Below, one piece after another: positions 22,637-31,830 of a stretch of 64,000 nucleotides of DNA; the stretch's first letter is position 1, and every line of letters begins with the position of its first letter. The notes under the pieces are model-generated. The model did not search any database. It worked only from the letters and a program-made list of their open reading frames with translations, and was not told the origin of the DNA. Source of the stretch: Isochrysis galbana. Taxonomy: Eukaryota > Haptophyta > Isochrysidales > Isochrysidaceae. The position numbers were made by a program, and so were the translations under genes. The DNA is taken from assembly GCA_018136815.1 (NCBI GenBank), contig CM030941.1, forward strand, positions 3,833,608-3,897,607, in the 5' to 3' direction.

Positions 22637-23980
22637 AAAAAAAACCTTTTAATATTCTCGTCTCGCGCCTCGCGCGTGGCTATGGGGCGATAACTACAAC
22701 TACTATAGTCACGCCCATTTCGCCGCTTCCTTTCCCTCACTTCCCGCCTCCCGCCTTGCGGCAACTCGCAACTCCCCTCGTGCTCTACTTAGGGGCCTAG
22801 GTTGCGGGTTGCGGGGGTGGGTGGTGGGTGGGTTGGGCGGGGTGCACCGGCCCCCAGTGGAATGTTCCCGCCTTCCTCTTGTGCCCCTAAGTGGCCCTTT
22901 TCTTTTATACTGTAGCGTGGGTGTTTCAACGTTGGTAAATTGTCCTTCGCTCGTGTCGTTCTTACCTCGCCGCGTCCTCCCTCGTCACCCCTCCCTCGCC
23001 ACCCCCTCCCTCGCCACCCCCTTGAGTGGGGGTTGGAGCTTGGGTGGAGTTGGAGCTTGAGTGGGGGTTGGAGCTTGAGTGGAGCTTGGATGGGGTTGGA
23101 GCTTGGGTGGGGTTGGAGCTTGGGTGGGGTTGGAGCTTGGGTGGGGTTGGAGCTTGGGTGGGGTTGGAGCTTGGGTTGGAGTTGGAGCTTGGGTTGGAGT
23201 TGGAGCTTGGGTGGGGAACTTGGGTGGGAGCTTGGGGTCCGAGGTTGGAGGTTTTGGGAGTTTGGGTGGGGTTGGAAGTGGTTGAAGCTTGGGTGGGGTT
23301 GGAGCTTGGGTGGGGTTGGAGCTTGGGTGGGGTTGGAGCTTGGGTTGGAGTTGGAGCTTGGGTTGGAGTTGGAGCTTGGGTGGGGAACTTGGGTGGGAGC
23401 TTGGGGTCCGAGGATGGAGGTTTTGGGCAGCACCGCATGCTGAATGTGGTAGCAAAAGTAAGCAAAGACAAGCTCCGCAGAGTTGGTCATGGGGAGAGCT
23501 AAGGTTGAATGGGTTGTGGAGATGGTTTGCTCCAGGTGATGGGATGTCTCATAAGCTCACCATGGGCTACAATGGAGGCATGATCGGCAGAGTCCTAGAA
23601 ATCCAAGATTTTCTAGGACGTGGTCCTAGTTTCTAGGACGGAATTTTTTGTCCGTTGTCGTCTTCTATAAAGATGGGTGTGCTGAGCGTTCGCGTTAGCG
23701 GGGTTTTGACTTTAGGTTTTCTTCCCCGGGCCGCTGTGCGAGTGCGCACTAGGCTGCAGGTGTTTGGTGGGGCAAGGCCCCTCACCAGGGTGGTGAAGAG
23801 GGGGCTGGCATGGCTTACCTTTACCTTTACCTCGCCCCGACATCGCGCGCCGCCACGCGCCACGCGCCGCGCCTGTCTCTGAGCTGAAGAGGGCAAGAGG
23901 GCTCCCATTCACTGTGATAAAAGGCCCTGTTTATGTGAAAGACAAGTCCCCTCGAGATTCTTTTTCGAGAGTTCACGTAA
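22637..23980 (-). mobile_element. T-tail insert with minisatellite, minus orientation
   Basis: Read on the minus strand the insert ends ...GAGAATATTAAAAGG then T8 at 22637. It shares its terminal region (CTTAGGGGCC, GCCGCAAGGC, GAGAATATTAA) with the insert at 45158-45695. The flanking sequences CCATAGTAGTGC (22625-22636) and CCATAGTAGGGC (23981-23992) match at 11 of 12 positions, as expected for a target duplication. Inside, two minus-strand frames are open: from ATG 23908 (MGALLPSSAQRQARRVARGG) and from about 23490 to 22789, the latter mostly minisatellite-coded. Function unknown. The boundaries are inferred. Confidence 0.5.
23025..23430. repeat. 17-bp minisatellite, TTGGAGCTTGGGTGGGG
   Basis: About twenty units of TTGGAGCTTGGGTGGGG and TTGGAGCTTGGGTTGGAG variants. 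A higher-order copy of about 169 bp is visible, because CTTGGGGTCCGAGG occurs at 23231 and 23400. Frames on both strands (GVGAWVGLELGW or PTQAPTPPKLQ) are repeat-coded. Confidence 0.9.
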
Positions 23981-24474
23981 CCATAGTAGGGCTCTACTAA
24001 TAAAGAGGAGATTATACTGGTAGAGAGCCCGGCACCTTACAGCTACTTGCAGAGAGGGCCGCGCCACAGCCCCAATCTTGCAGCCACTTGGAGAGATGGC
24101 CCAAACTTCTGGCGAGCTTGGCCAGCCACCCAAACTTGCAGAACAAGTTGTACAAGTATTGGCCTGGGCCTATTCTCAACAAACGATAATGACAACCATC
24201 CCGCCAATGAATGAGGGCAAATAACAAAAAATAACAGTTCAACGTATGGCAAGCGACGATTTCCGGCATCCTTAAACAGCCCGCCGCCTAAAGGGCGTTT
24301 CACAGATCGTGGAGCATATTCGCGGGTGGCGTGAGCGTCCGACGCGCTTTCGTGCCGTTCAGGGCCGCCGCAACTCGGCAGGAGATCCGGCAGCGCACTA
24401 TTTACACGGCAGCCACCTCGCATGAGCCGTCCTCGCGCCTGTTCTGGCCGAAGCTCATAACCCCATGGGCATTC

Positions 24475-25236
24475 TCATGGTGGTGTAGCACGGATTGGTC
24501 CTGTATCGCCGTGGCTTGCGCTCCCTGAATCCCCTGCTGCGTCAACTCCATCTTCCCCATCGTTTAGTACTGCCTGCTCGCGACGCCGCACCAACACAGC
24601 CTGTGCTCGCAGCAGTGCCTGCTTGACCGCGGGCACGAGCACCTGGTCTGCAATCGGCATCGGCCAGTCCGCAAGCTCTACCGCATTCACCCACCGTATC
24701 TCCTGCCCTTCGGCGCCACGCACCTCTCCCACCCATCGGTCGACTGCCACGAAGAGCGGCATCAGCAGGTGGACCTTGTTGCGATTCTTCATCGAGGCGA
24801 AGGTGAGTGGCGTGAGCGCGCTGGGCAGAATCTCAATCGCCAGCTCTTCGCGCAGCTCGCGCGCCAGTGCCTCCTCGGGCGACTCTCCCAGCTCGACCTT
24901 GCCTCCTGGGAACTCCCATTGGCCAGCCATCGACTTTCCGCTCGGCCGCTGAGCAAGGAGGACGAGGGGCTGCTCGCCGTCGCAGCGGATGAGCGCGGCG
25001 GCGACGACGAGCAGAATACGCTGCGTCGCTACCAGGCGTGCCCGACCCGCACGCCAGCGCGCCGGCCGAGCGCGCAAGCTGCCGCCAACGACGGACCCAG
25101 CCACCATGCGAGTCTCTGAGCCGATCCGCCCGCTCGCGACGCTCACTGCCGCGCCCCCAACAAGACCACTGCTACCACGACTCCGTCTACGACGACTACT
25201 CGTAGAAGTACTAGAAATAACTTTTATCAGATCCAT
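24475..25236 (-). CDS. Nudix hydrolase, MutT-like
   Basis: A single exon of 253 residues. The Nudix box runs from residue 112 to about 134 (GKVELGESPEEAL, then ARELREELAIE), with Gly112, Glu118, Arg126, Glu127, Glu130 and Glu131 in the GX5EX7REUXEE pattern. The usual Gly near the box end is Ala. Upstream, LVLLAQRPSG and QWEFPGG are the substrate-side motifs typical of MutT/8-oxo-dGTP hydrolases. Residues 1-70 are Arg- and Ser-rich with few acids, compatible with an organelle-targeting leader; Met44 is an alternative start. The enzyme would hydrolyse oxidised nucleoside triphosphates to monophosphates, but exact substrate is not determined. The C-terminal 40 residues are low-complexity. It lies next to a palindromic repeat at 25255. 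Confidence 0.87.
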   Translation of the reverse strand: MDLIKVISSTSTSSRRRRSRGSSGLVGGAAVSVASGRIGSETRMVAGSVVGGSLRARPARWRAGRARLVATQRILLVVAAALIRCDGEQPLVLLAQRPSGKSMAGQWEFPGGKVELGESPEEALARELREELAIEILPSALTPLTFASMKNRNKVHLLMPLFVAVDRWVGEVRGAEGQEIRWVNAVELADWPMPIADQVLVPAVKQALLRAQAVLVRRREQAVLNDGEDGVDAAGDSGSASHGDTGPIRATPP

Positions 25237-25254
25237 TTGAAAACAGATGTTACA

Positions 25255-25465
25255 TGTTACCCCCCAGGAGCCAACGCCCCCCGATAGCTATCGGGGGAAA
25301 TTCTCTCCCGATGGCCAACAGCCCCACCGAGAGCTACCGGGGGACCGAGAAAATCCCCCGAGAGCTATCGGGGGATAGCTCCTGCTCCTGGGGGGTGCCG
25401 TAAGCGGACCCCCCGAGAGCTGTAGCAATCGGGGGAAGAGGAAATCCCCCGATAGCAAACGGGGG
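25255..25465. repeat. Palindrome-rich repeat, copy A
   Basis: The block TGTTACCCCCCAGGAGCCAA... runs through several hairpins, including the perfect palindrome CCCCCGATAGCTATCGGGGG near 25279. It ends after GGTGCCGTAAGCGGACC. Its reverse complement is found at 54953-55127 with only scattered differences, so the two copies are about 29.7 kb apart in opposite orientation. The terminal inverted repeat present at the other copy is not visible here. Confidence 0.8.
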
Positions 25466-25559
25466 ATTCCTCCTCTTTTTTGCTCGCTCTCCTTCTTCTC
25501 TCTCTCTTCCCCCCTTCTGTTCTCAGTTCTCCTTTCTCCTCTTTTCATTGTTCTCTTTC

Positions 25560-25805
25560 TCTTTCCCCCCCGTAAAAATAGTTCAAAACTGTGCGTTAGT
25601 TTTATTTTAAATTTTAACTAGAAGAGCATCTAACATCTAACAGTTTTAGAAATAACATAAAGTTACTAGGATTGATATAAAAATAATGAATAAGTACAGT
25701 ATGGTAATTAAAAAACGTTGTATAAGATAGTAAAAATAAAATTCTAATAAAAATATCAAATTTTCATTATAACGATACTACTTAGAAAATCATAAAACTA
25801 CTTTT
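25560..25805. other. AT-rich island
   Basis: A 245-bp stretch made largely of A and T (for example AAAAATAATGAATAAGTACA) stands out against the GC-rich surroundings. It ends abruptly at a poly-C tract (25835-25857). No gene is seen. It could be a remnant of foreign, organellar or transposon DNA; nothing in it is recognisable. Confidence 0.5.
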
Positions 25806-25940
25806 ATGATTCTTGCGCCCTCGCCTCCGGCGGTCCCCCCCCCCCCCCCCCCCCCCGCGCGCCCCGCCGCCGCGTGGCCTCCCCCCCCCCTCCCCCCCCC
25901 CCCGCCACCGGCTTCCGCCACCCGTCGCTCTCCCACCGGC

Positions 25941-26501
25941 ATGGCTGCCGCGTCCATGTCGCCGGTGCGCGTGCTCCGCCTCCTCCTCGCGCCTGTGCCC
26001 CCCAATGCGGAGCATAGCGCAGCCGGTTTCACCCCGTTGCGCGGCGAGTCCCGGCCCGTGCCCGGCGCGAAGAGGTGTCGCTGGACAGGTCTGTACGTCG
26101 ACAACCTGTACGGCTTCCGCATCGCCGACAAGTTCCCGACGGTCGTGCGTCGCCGCGCAGACGGCGAGGGGCACAGCGTGGTGATGCACCTTGAGAGCGA
26201 GCTCAGGGGCACCACTCCCACCACTCCATCCTCCACACCCGGGCCCATCCACACATCTTTCCTCGTGGTCCACTACCCCAGCGCGTCGGACACCACGCCC
26301 AGCAAATGCATCGCTGCGGCAAAGCGCATAGTGGAGGTGTGCCTGGGCATAGGTGACGGAGATGCCCTCTATCTTTCTCACCCCTCTCCTCCCTTCACAC
26401 AGGTCATGAAGGCATGCCGCGTCGACGACGACGAGCTGGGTGTGATGGCATCCGGCGGAGCGCACGTATCCAACGGATGCGTTGTGCAATATGTCCCCAA
26501 G
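25941..26501 (+). pseudogene. Unrecognised gene fragment, truncated by repeats
   Basis: From ATG 25941 the frame reads MAAASMSPVRVLRLLLAPVP and then GLYVDNLYGFRIADKFPTVV and SVVMHLESEL, which look like ordinary protein. A possible in-frame 66-nt intron (26337-26402, GTGTGC...CACAG) separates AAKRIVE from VMKACRVDDDELGVMASGG. After a donor-like CCCAAG|GTGAGA at 26501/26502 the sequence becomes a leader fragment of the gag-like element (26505-26622). The upstream in-frame ATG at 25806 lies before poly-Pro and is unlikely. I do not recognise the family. The gene is either truncated or has its later exons outside the part I can resolve. Confidence 0.4.
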
Positions 26502-26504
26502 GTG

Positions 26505-27000
26505 AGAAGGGGCAGGCGGGCTTGGGCGAGGGCGAGGACGGCGGCGAGAGCGACATCGAGCGAGTGGCGAGAGGCGAGGGTGAGTGTGAGTGAGAGGAGG
26601 GCTGTGATGGCAGGGACTTAGGTTATTCTCGCTCGGAGCTCGGAGCCTATCTAGATAGATATAGATAATACTGCCCAGGCCCTATCTAGATAGATATACA
26701 TAGTGCCAAAAGGGCCCTAGATGCCAAGATATCTAGATATCTTGGTATCATATTCATAGCCTTATCATCAATCAGTGTCATATGACGGTATGACGGAGCA
26801 TCCGGGAAATGGAAAATGGAGTTGCGAGTTGCCCGACCCAATCCAGAATTTCATTCACCCGACTTTCGGCGGGAGGAGGGCCAAAGTGCCGCGCTAGCCG
26901 CCGGTGCCGGTGCCGCTCGCGACGGAGTGGCTCAGAGCCCTCCGGCTACCGGCTACGCTCGACTCGATCACAACGAACAACGGACAACGGGCAACGGGCC
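26505..27000. mobile_element. Scrambled retroelement fragments
   Basis: 26505-26622 matches 8024-8150 in the same plus-strand orientation (GGCAGGCGGGCTTGGGCGAG). 26816-27000 matches the first part of the gag frame at 2434-2270 in the opposite orientation: here the plus strand reads PEFHSPDF..EEGQSAALAAG. Between them is an AT-rich palindromic stretch (26640-26790), including a perfect 22-nt palindrome at 26724-26745 built on CCAAGATATCT. The two pieces face opposite ways, so this is rearranged rather than one insertion. Confidence 0.65.
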
Positions 27001-27044
27001 TTGCCTTCGAGACTCCAGCTGTCCCCGTGGGTTGAACACCTGCA

Positions 27045-27521
27045 TCGTCTACATGGGAGCTGAGCATGGCAGCGACGCTGGCCTCGCACACGGGTACTTT
27101 GTGTTTGAGCACCTCCACCAACTCCTCGCGGAGCTCAGCGACCTTCTTTCTTGCCTTGGTGCGCCCGCTGGCCCCTTACCTTCAGGTGGTGTAAGACGTC
27201 AGACTTCTTCAGCGCCACCACGTGCTCCTCTCGGAGGAGAGAGAGCTCGCGAATGCTCGCGGGCACGGCGTCCGCGGAAGCGCTGGCTGCGACTCCCGGC
27301 GCACACCCTCCAGCCGGTACGCCGTTTTCTGCGTCCTCCTCCTTGTCCTCCTCCCCCTTCTCTTGCGTCTCGTTGCCCTCTGCCCCCCCCTCCTCCTCGT
27401 CAGAAGCGTAGTCCTCCGCTTCGACAGCGTCTTTGAGGTGGAGGAGGAGGTCGCAGTCGTCCTCCTCATCCGATGGAAGCCCACATGCGGGGTCCTCGAC
27501 CGAGTCCTCCTCCTCCTCCAT
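27045..27521 (-). pseudogene. Acidic protein gene, broken 3' end
   Basis: ATG at 27521 begins MEEEEDSVEDPACGLPSDEE. The frame is Glu/Asp-rich, then SIRELSLLREEHVVALKKSD. After HHLK (27180) the same frame runs only 14 residues to a stop. A different frame continues ARKKVAELREELVEVLKHKV and CEASVAAMLSSHVDDAG to 27045, where a donor-like G|GTGTTC precedes retroelement sequence. Between the two lies a 25-nt GTAAGG...CCAAG segment that could be an ultra-short intron or could mark a frameshift. The family is not recognised. Helical charged segments suggest a coiled-coil protein. Confidence 0.4.
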
Positions 27522-28399
27522 GCACGGGGCCTCTGCCCACGGCGGTGGCCTCTAGCGACTAGCGAGAGCGCTCGCGGCGTGGCGGCGCGTGGAGGGCAAG
27601 GGGGACTGCACTTTTTGCAATCTAGACAACCTCTCACACCTCTTTCTAACGTGCACACGTGGATTATTTGGTAAACTGAAGCATCCAAATGGCAAATGGC
27701 TGCTTCGCCCATGGGCCTATTTTCTCCATCATTCCATACTACAATCTCGACCTATTGTGTTGTAAATAGGTGGGAAATGTGGGGAAGGATGTCCCTGAGG
27801 CTCCCCCAGCACCTCATGGGCACCCGTCAAGGCGTTGGCGAGCAGGGACGAAATATGTCGTTTGAAGCATCCATTTGCATGCTCCGGGAGTAAAGAGTTA
27901 ACATTGTAATTACATGGAATACTACTACAAAATGCGGCCCGCACCACCTGCAGCCCTCGTGAAACGAATCTCACAGGAAGAAAAAAAGAGAGCGAACAGA
28001 AAGTGTTCGCAAGCCGATGTGGAGTCTCGAGGCGTAAAGTTTCGAGAGAAGAGAGAGAAGAAGTGTGGCTTGAAGAGACGGTGCAATCAGGTAGAGTAGC
28101 CATGGTGGCGGGACCCTCTCTACTCGTGCTTCTGATGGAAAGACCCCATCAATACTAAAAGTTTTCACCCGAGAAGATTAAAGTTCTCAGCTCCCTTGTT
28201 GTCAGCCCCCGCCCTCTCTACTCTCCTCTGTGTGGTGGTGTGTAACGATTGTCCTCCTCCACTCCCGGGGGGGTCGGTCGCCCTCGTCAGTAGGGGGGCA
28301 CGGCGAGAAGAGAGAGAGGGGGAGAGAGAGAGGGAGAGAGAGAGAGGGAGGCAGGCAGGGAGGCAGGGAGAGAGGAGGGGAGAGAGGAAGGAAGAACCC
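27522..28399. other. Intergenic region, no gene seen
   Basis: No supportable frame is present. A GAGA-rich leader (28305-28390) precedes the next gene. Nothing else is recognised. Confidence 0.5.
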
Positions 28400-29326
28400 A
28401 TGCCCATGCCCATGCTCGAGCAGCAGCAGGTGGTCTCGGCGCCGACTCGGGCGGGACAGGGGTTCAACTATCCAAAGGGCATGCCCAAGAGTGTCTCGCA
28501 CGTTCTGTGCTCGCACAAGGGCAGTGCAATGCGTGACCTGCATCATGCGCATGCGAAGCACGTCGAGCGGCTCAAGAACATGAAGCCGAGGATTGACATG
28601 TCGGTCAAGCCGACGTACAAGATGAACAACGCGAAGAAGGAGCAGGAGGCGGCCGAGCGCAATGCCACGATCGAGCGCCAGAATAAGATGCTCCTCAGCA
28701 AAATGTACACGATCATGAATTCGGAGAACCCGTACCTGAACATGAAGTCACCGCCGACTACAAAGTCACTCAATATCGAGCGGCGCAGGCAAGAGTACGA
28801 CCGCATTGCTCGGGAGAACCAGGCGATCATGCAGCGAATTCTGGCACGGGGGTCGAACTTTGATGCTCGCAAGCTGGACCAGGAGTGGAAGCAAACACAG
28901 AAAACCCTGCGCTCGATCGCGCAGGAGCCTTGGGTCCTCGACGGACCGACCCCGCCCAGACGCAAGCTCGAACCCATCGGAGCTGAACCAGCCCCCATGT
29001 TCTCTCCGCGCACATCCGCGGCGCCGGAGACAACGGTATCGGCGCTTTCTGGTGATCCTGTCCCCGCCCCAGCTGCCGAGCCGGCCCAGGAGGCCCCTGT
29101 GCCGGTTTCTAAGGAGCAGGCTCCCGAGCCAGCTCCCGAGTCGGCGCAGGAGGCCGATTCTGAGTTGGTACAACAGGATACTGCCGAGGTAGAGACCGAC
29201 AAGCCCAATGAGCACGAAGAGACCAACGAGGAAGCGCCCATTGAGGCTGCGACCCAGGAGGAGGAGGCGGCGGAGGCGGACGAGGTACCCGCTGTGAGTG
29301 AGGAGGTGGAGGAGGAGCCAGAGTGA
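28400..29326 (+). CDS. CFAP97/Hemingway-type ciliary protein (CFAP97D-like)
   Basis: One exon of 308 residues begins MPMPMLEQQQ; the in-frame upstream extension is GAGA-coded leader. The KIAA1430-type core runs from about residue 50 to 150: HVERLKNMKPRIDMSVKPTY, AAERNATIERQNKMLLSKM and ERRRQEYDRIARENQAIMQR, then DARKLDQEWKQTQKTLRSI. This helical pattern (basic block, IxRxNxxLLxKM, IxxENQxxxxRI) is characteristic of CFAP97 domains, which occur in axoneme-associated proteins. The C-terminal half is a low-complexity Pro/Ala/Glu tail ending EEVEEEPE. It implies the organism makes cilia at some life stage; that is inference. No neighbour is functionally linked. Confidence 0.72.
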   Translation: MPMPMLEQQQVVSAPTRAGQGFNYPKGMPKSVSHVLCSHKGSAMRDLHHAHAKHVERLKNMKPRIDMSVKPTYKMNNAKKEQEAAERNATIERQNKMLLSKMYTIMNSENPYLNMKSPPTTKSLNIERRRQEYDRIARENQAIMQRILARGSNFDARKLDQEWKQTQKTLRSIAQEPWVLDGPTPPRRKLEPIGAEPAPMFSPRTSAAPETTVSALSGDPVPAPAAEPAQEAPVPVSKEQAPEPAPESAQEADSELVQQDTAEVETDKPNEHEETNEEAPIEAATQEEEAAEADEVPAVSEEVEEEPE

Positions 29327-29859
29327 GACCTTGTGAGCAATCGGATGTTTTACTACTTGTCGTGCATTGAATGGATCCTGGGTGGATCAGCCGCTCTACG
29401 CCTCGGAAGGCCGATAATCCTAGCATGCTACCAATAAGCTCGACCGCGCGTGCGCTTCTAATTTTGCGCTTATGGTGGTTGATTGTGTTCATTGCAGCAT
29501 GTGGAATCGCAGGGAAATTCGATGCCCATTTATGTCTGGTGCCTGTCGTCATCTAGATGATACTTGGTGTATGAGAGTAAATCGGTTGAGATGCTGGAAA
29601 GCAGCCACATGCACATGCGACATGCGCGCTGTTACAGTGAGCATTGCGCGTTCTTGTTCTTGTTCCTGTGCAAGATGTTGCCGATGATATGAAAGAAAAC
29701 TGTGAAGTTTCAGGGCTACACACCGACTATGGACAAGCATCTACTGCCTCACTACCGTCATCACCCCCTTATTTTTATCCCTTATCCCTTCCCTCCACCA
29801 CTTCTTTATTTACTCTTTACTCGTTAATTACATTCGCCCCCTTCATGAATCTACTTTTT

Positions 29860-29965
29860 CGTAGGTAGTGAGGATCAATCAATGGGGGCCTCGCGCCCCC
29901 CTCACTCCATTGCGGACACTCCTCGGGGTGGGCCCGTAGAACTAACCTCAGCCATATCGCGCCCG
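29860..29965. repeat. Hairpin-bearing dispersed repeat, copy 2
   Basis: TCAATGGGGGCCTCGCGCCC at about 29878 is followed by CACTCCATTGCGGACACTCC and GGTGGGCC, matching the copies at 17667 and 62007. The 29330-29855 stretch before it holds nothing recognisable. Confidence 0.65.
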
Positions 29966-30167
29966 ATGCACGACGCCGTGCACTTGACGTAAGTAATCTC
30001 CTACGCACGCATAGCTCCACGCGTCACGCGCGGGGAGTCTATCTAGTAGGCTGCCAGACGCACGCACGACGTGCACCTGGCGAAAGCAGCTCGACGGCTT
30101 GCACATCCAGACGAAAGTTCCATGCGCACGCACGCCCCACCTCCCGCGGCGGATGACGCGCATCTGC

Positions 30168-30629
30168 GGGCACGCTAGGCCTAGGTAGAAATATGTGACA
30201 TATTGAACTACATATTTGGGTCAAAATTTCCGGATTACATATCGATCACATATTTGTGCATGGTTCACATATTTACTGCATATTTGGGCGCGTACATGGC
30301 GTACGGAGGGGGTTTACATACTAACTATGGACGTTACGCCGGGGGGGGGGTCGCAAGTGGGAGTTCGCGAGAGCGCGCGGGGCGAGAGGGGGAGCGAAAG
30401 AGAGGGAGAGGGAGAGGGAGAGCGAGAGAGCGAGAGCGAGAGCGAGAGAGAGCGAGCGGCGAGGGAGAGGGAGAGGGAGAGGGAGAGCGAGAGCGGGACC
30501 GCACATTGTTTAATTGTTTCACTACATATTTTCTACATATTTGGGCGGATTTCCTACATATTTCGACATATTTTTACTACATATTTGGGCAAGAAAAACT
30601 ACATATTTCTACCTAGGCCTAGGGCACGC
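30168..30629. mobile_element. 446-bp TIR element with 8-bp target duplication
   Basis: The element is 30176-30621. The perfect 21-bp terminal inverted repeats begin TAGGCCTAGGTAGAAATATG (30176-30196 and 30601-30621). It is flanked by GGGCACGC on each side (30168-30175 and 30622-30629), an exact 8-bp duplication. The interior has a tandem-like motif ACATATTTGGGC (several copies) and a GA-rich central tract (30360-30500). No protein is encoded. It is a non-autonomous DNA transposon; hAT membership is inferred from the 8-bp duplication. Confidence 0.85.
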
Positions 30630-31830
30630 CGTGCGCATGTCGAAGTGATTATTGCAACTCATTACATATTTTAATTTAATTGTAATTGTATGAAATGGAA
30701 ATGACGACATGAGCTTATAATGACATTTTTTTATCGTTTTCGGCTCTATTTCATGTTGAGTTAAACTGTACAGATCAGAGATCATATATGTATAAAAATT
30801 ATTCGCATGGTCCTCTTTCGACGGAACGCGACCTTGCCAAAATCCAAAAGCCGCGCTCAAGAAGAAGTGAACCCTGAACCCTCCCCCCTCCACGTCCTCC
30901 GTTTCAAGCACGTCAAACCGTCAAACGGTCCGTTTGGCCGTTTGGGGTTTGGGGGAACAAGGGACAAAGGGGGGGGGGGGGAATGGGGAACGAGGGGGAG
31001 GTGTCCTGTAAGTAGAACTTAGACCATCCACATGGTTTTTTTGCCAAAAAAAACAACCAAACCTGAGGTTGCAGCCTCTTGCTTGGTTAGTGGCAATAGC
31101 AATAGCGCGGCACTAATGTTAATATTCAATTATTTTATTCATTATTGTTTGCGTCGCACGGTGTGTGGACGACGACACGTCATGTCGCACATCTCACAGA
31201 AGACGCACCAACGTTCAAATTCAAGAATCAATCAACGAGGACAGGCAACGCTGAGGCTAGCCAAAGAATTTAGACGCAACAACCCGAAGCACGCCGTACA
31301 ATGACACCAAGAGAAGGATCCTACTTTGCTGAGCCGCTCGCGGCCATCAAGGCGAAGGGAGACCCGAGCTTGAAGCTCGGCTGTGGGGCCAATGTGCCGA
31401 ATGATTGACAATCCATTCCATATTGGGAGAGGAAACCGGCATGAGCTTTGGTACGTCTCCTAATCATCAAGAGATGCGTTCCCGAGAGCAAGTTGAGAGC
31501 ATACACCGCGCGAGAGGCTAGGTGGAGCTGCGCCTGTCGGGGAGAGGCGGCTGCACAACTGCGGCGAGGAAGGAGGGCCGACACCCGTAGAGTGCAATGA
31601 CACCTCCCGTGGCGTGCAGACGACACGACCGACGTGCGCTCGCGGCTCTGGGTGTATTTGGGCAAGAGTGCCTAAGAGGACATAAATAGTGCCGCTCCGG
31701 CGAGCAGCCGACCTTCGGCAAGAAGGGGGGCGCCGCCGAAGGGGGGGGGGGGGAGGGGGCGGAGGAGGGACACCGCCTCCGCGGGTAGGGTGAGATGAGG
31801 ATGGAGGAGAGGCGACGGGAAAGAGTGGAT
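30630..31830. other. Intergenic region
   Basis: This stretch holds an AT-rich segment (30650-30800), a poly-G run near 30970-30981 and short unsupported frames. A minus-strand frame at 31321-31665 is uncharacteristic and unrecognised. No feature is supported. Confidence 0.5.

Noticed and set aside
22940-23502. GVGAWVGLELGW and PTQAPTPPKLQ repeat proteins on both strands
   Set aside because: Both strands and several frames stay open because the 17-bp minisatellite lacks stops; no domain.
25782-26489. Minus-strand frame opposite the 25.9-26.5 kb gene
   Set aside because: Antisense shadow; the plus strand has start, splice signals and better protein composition.
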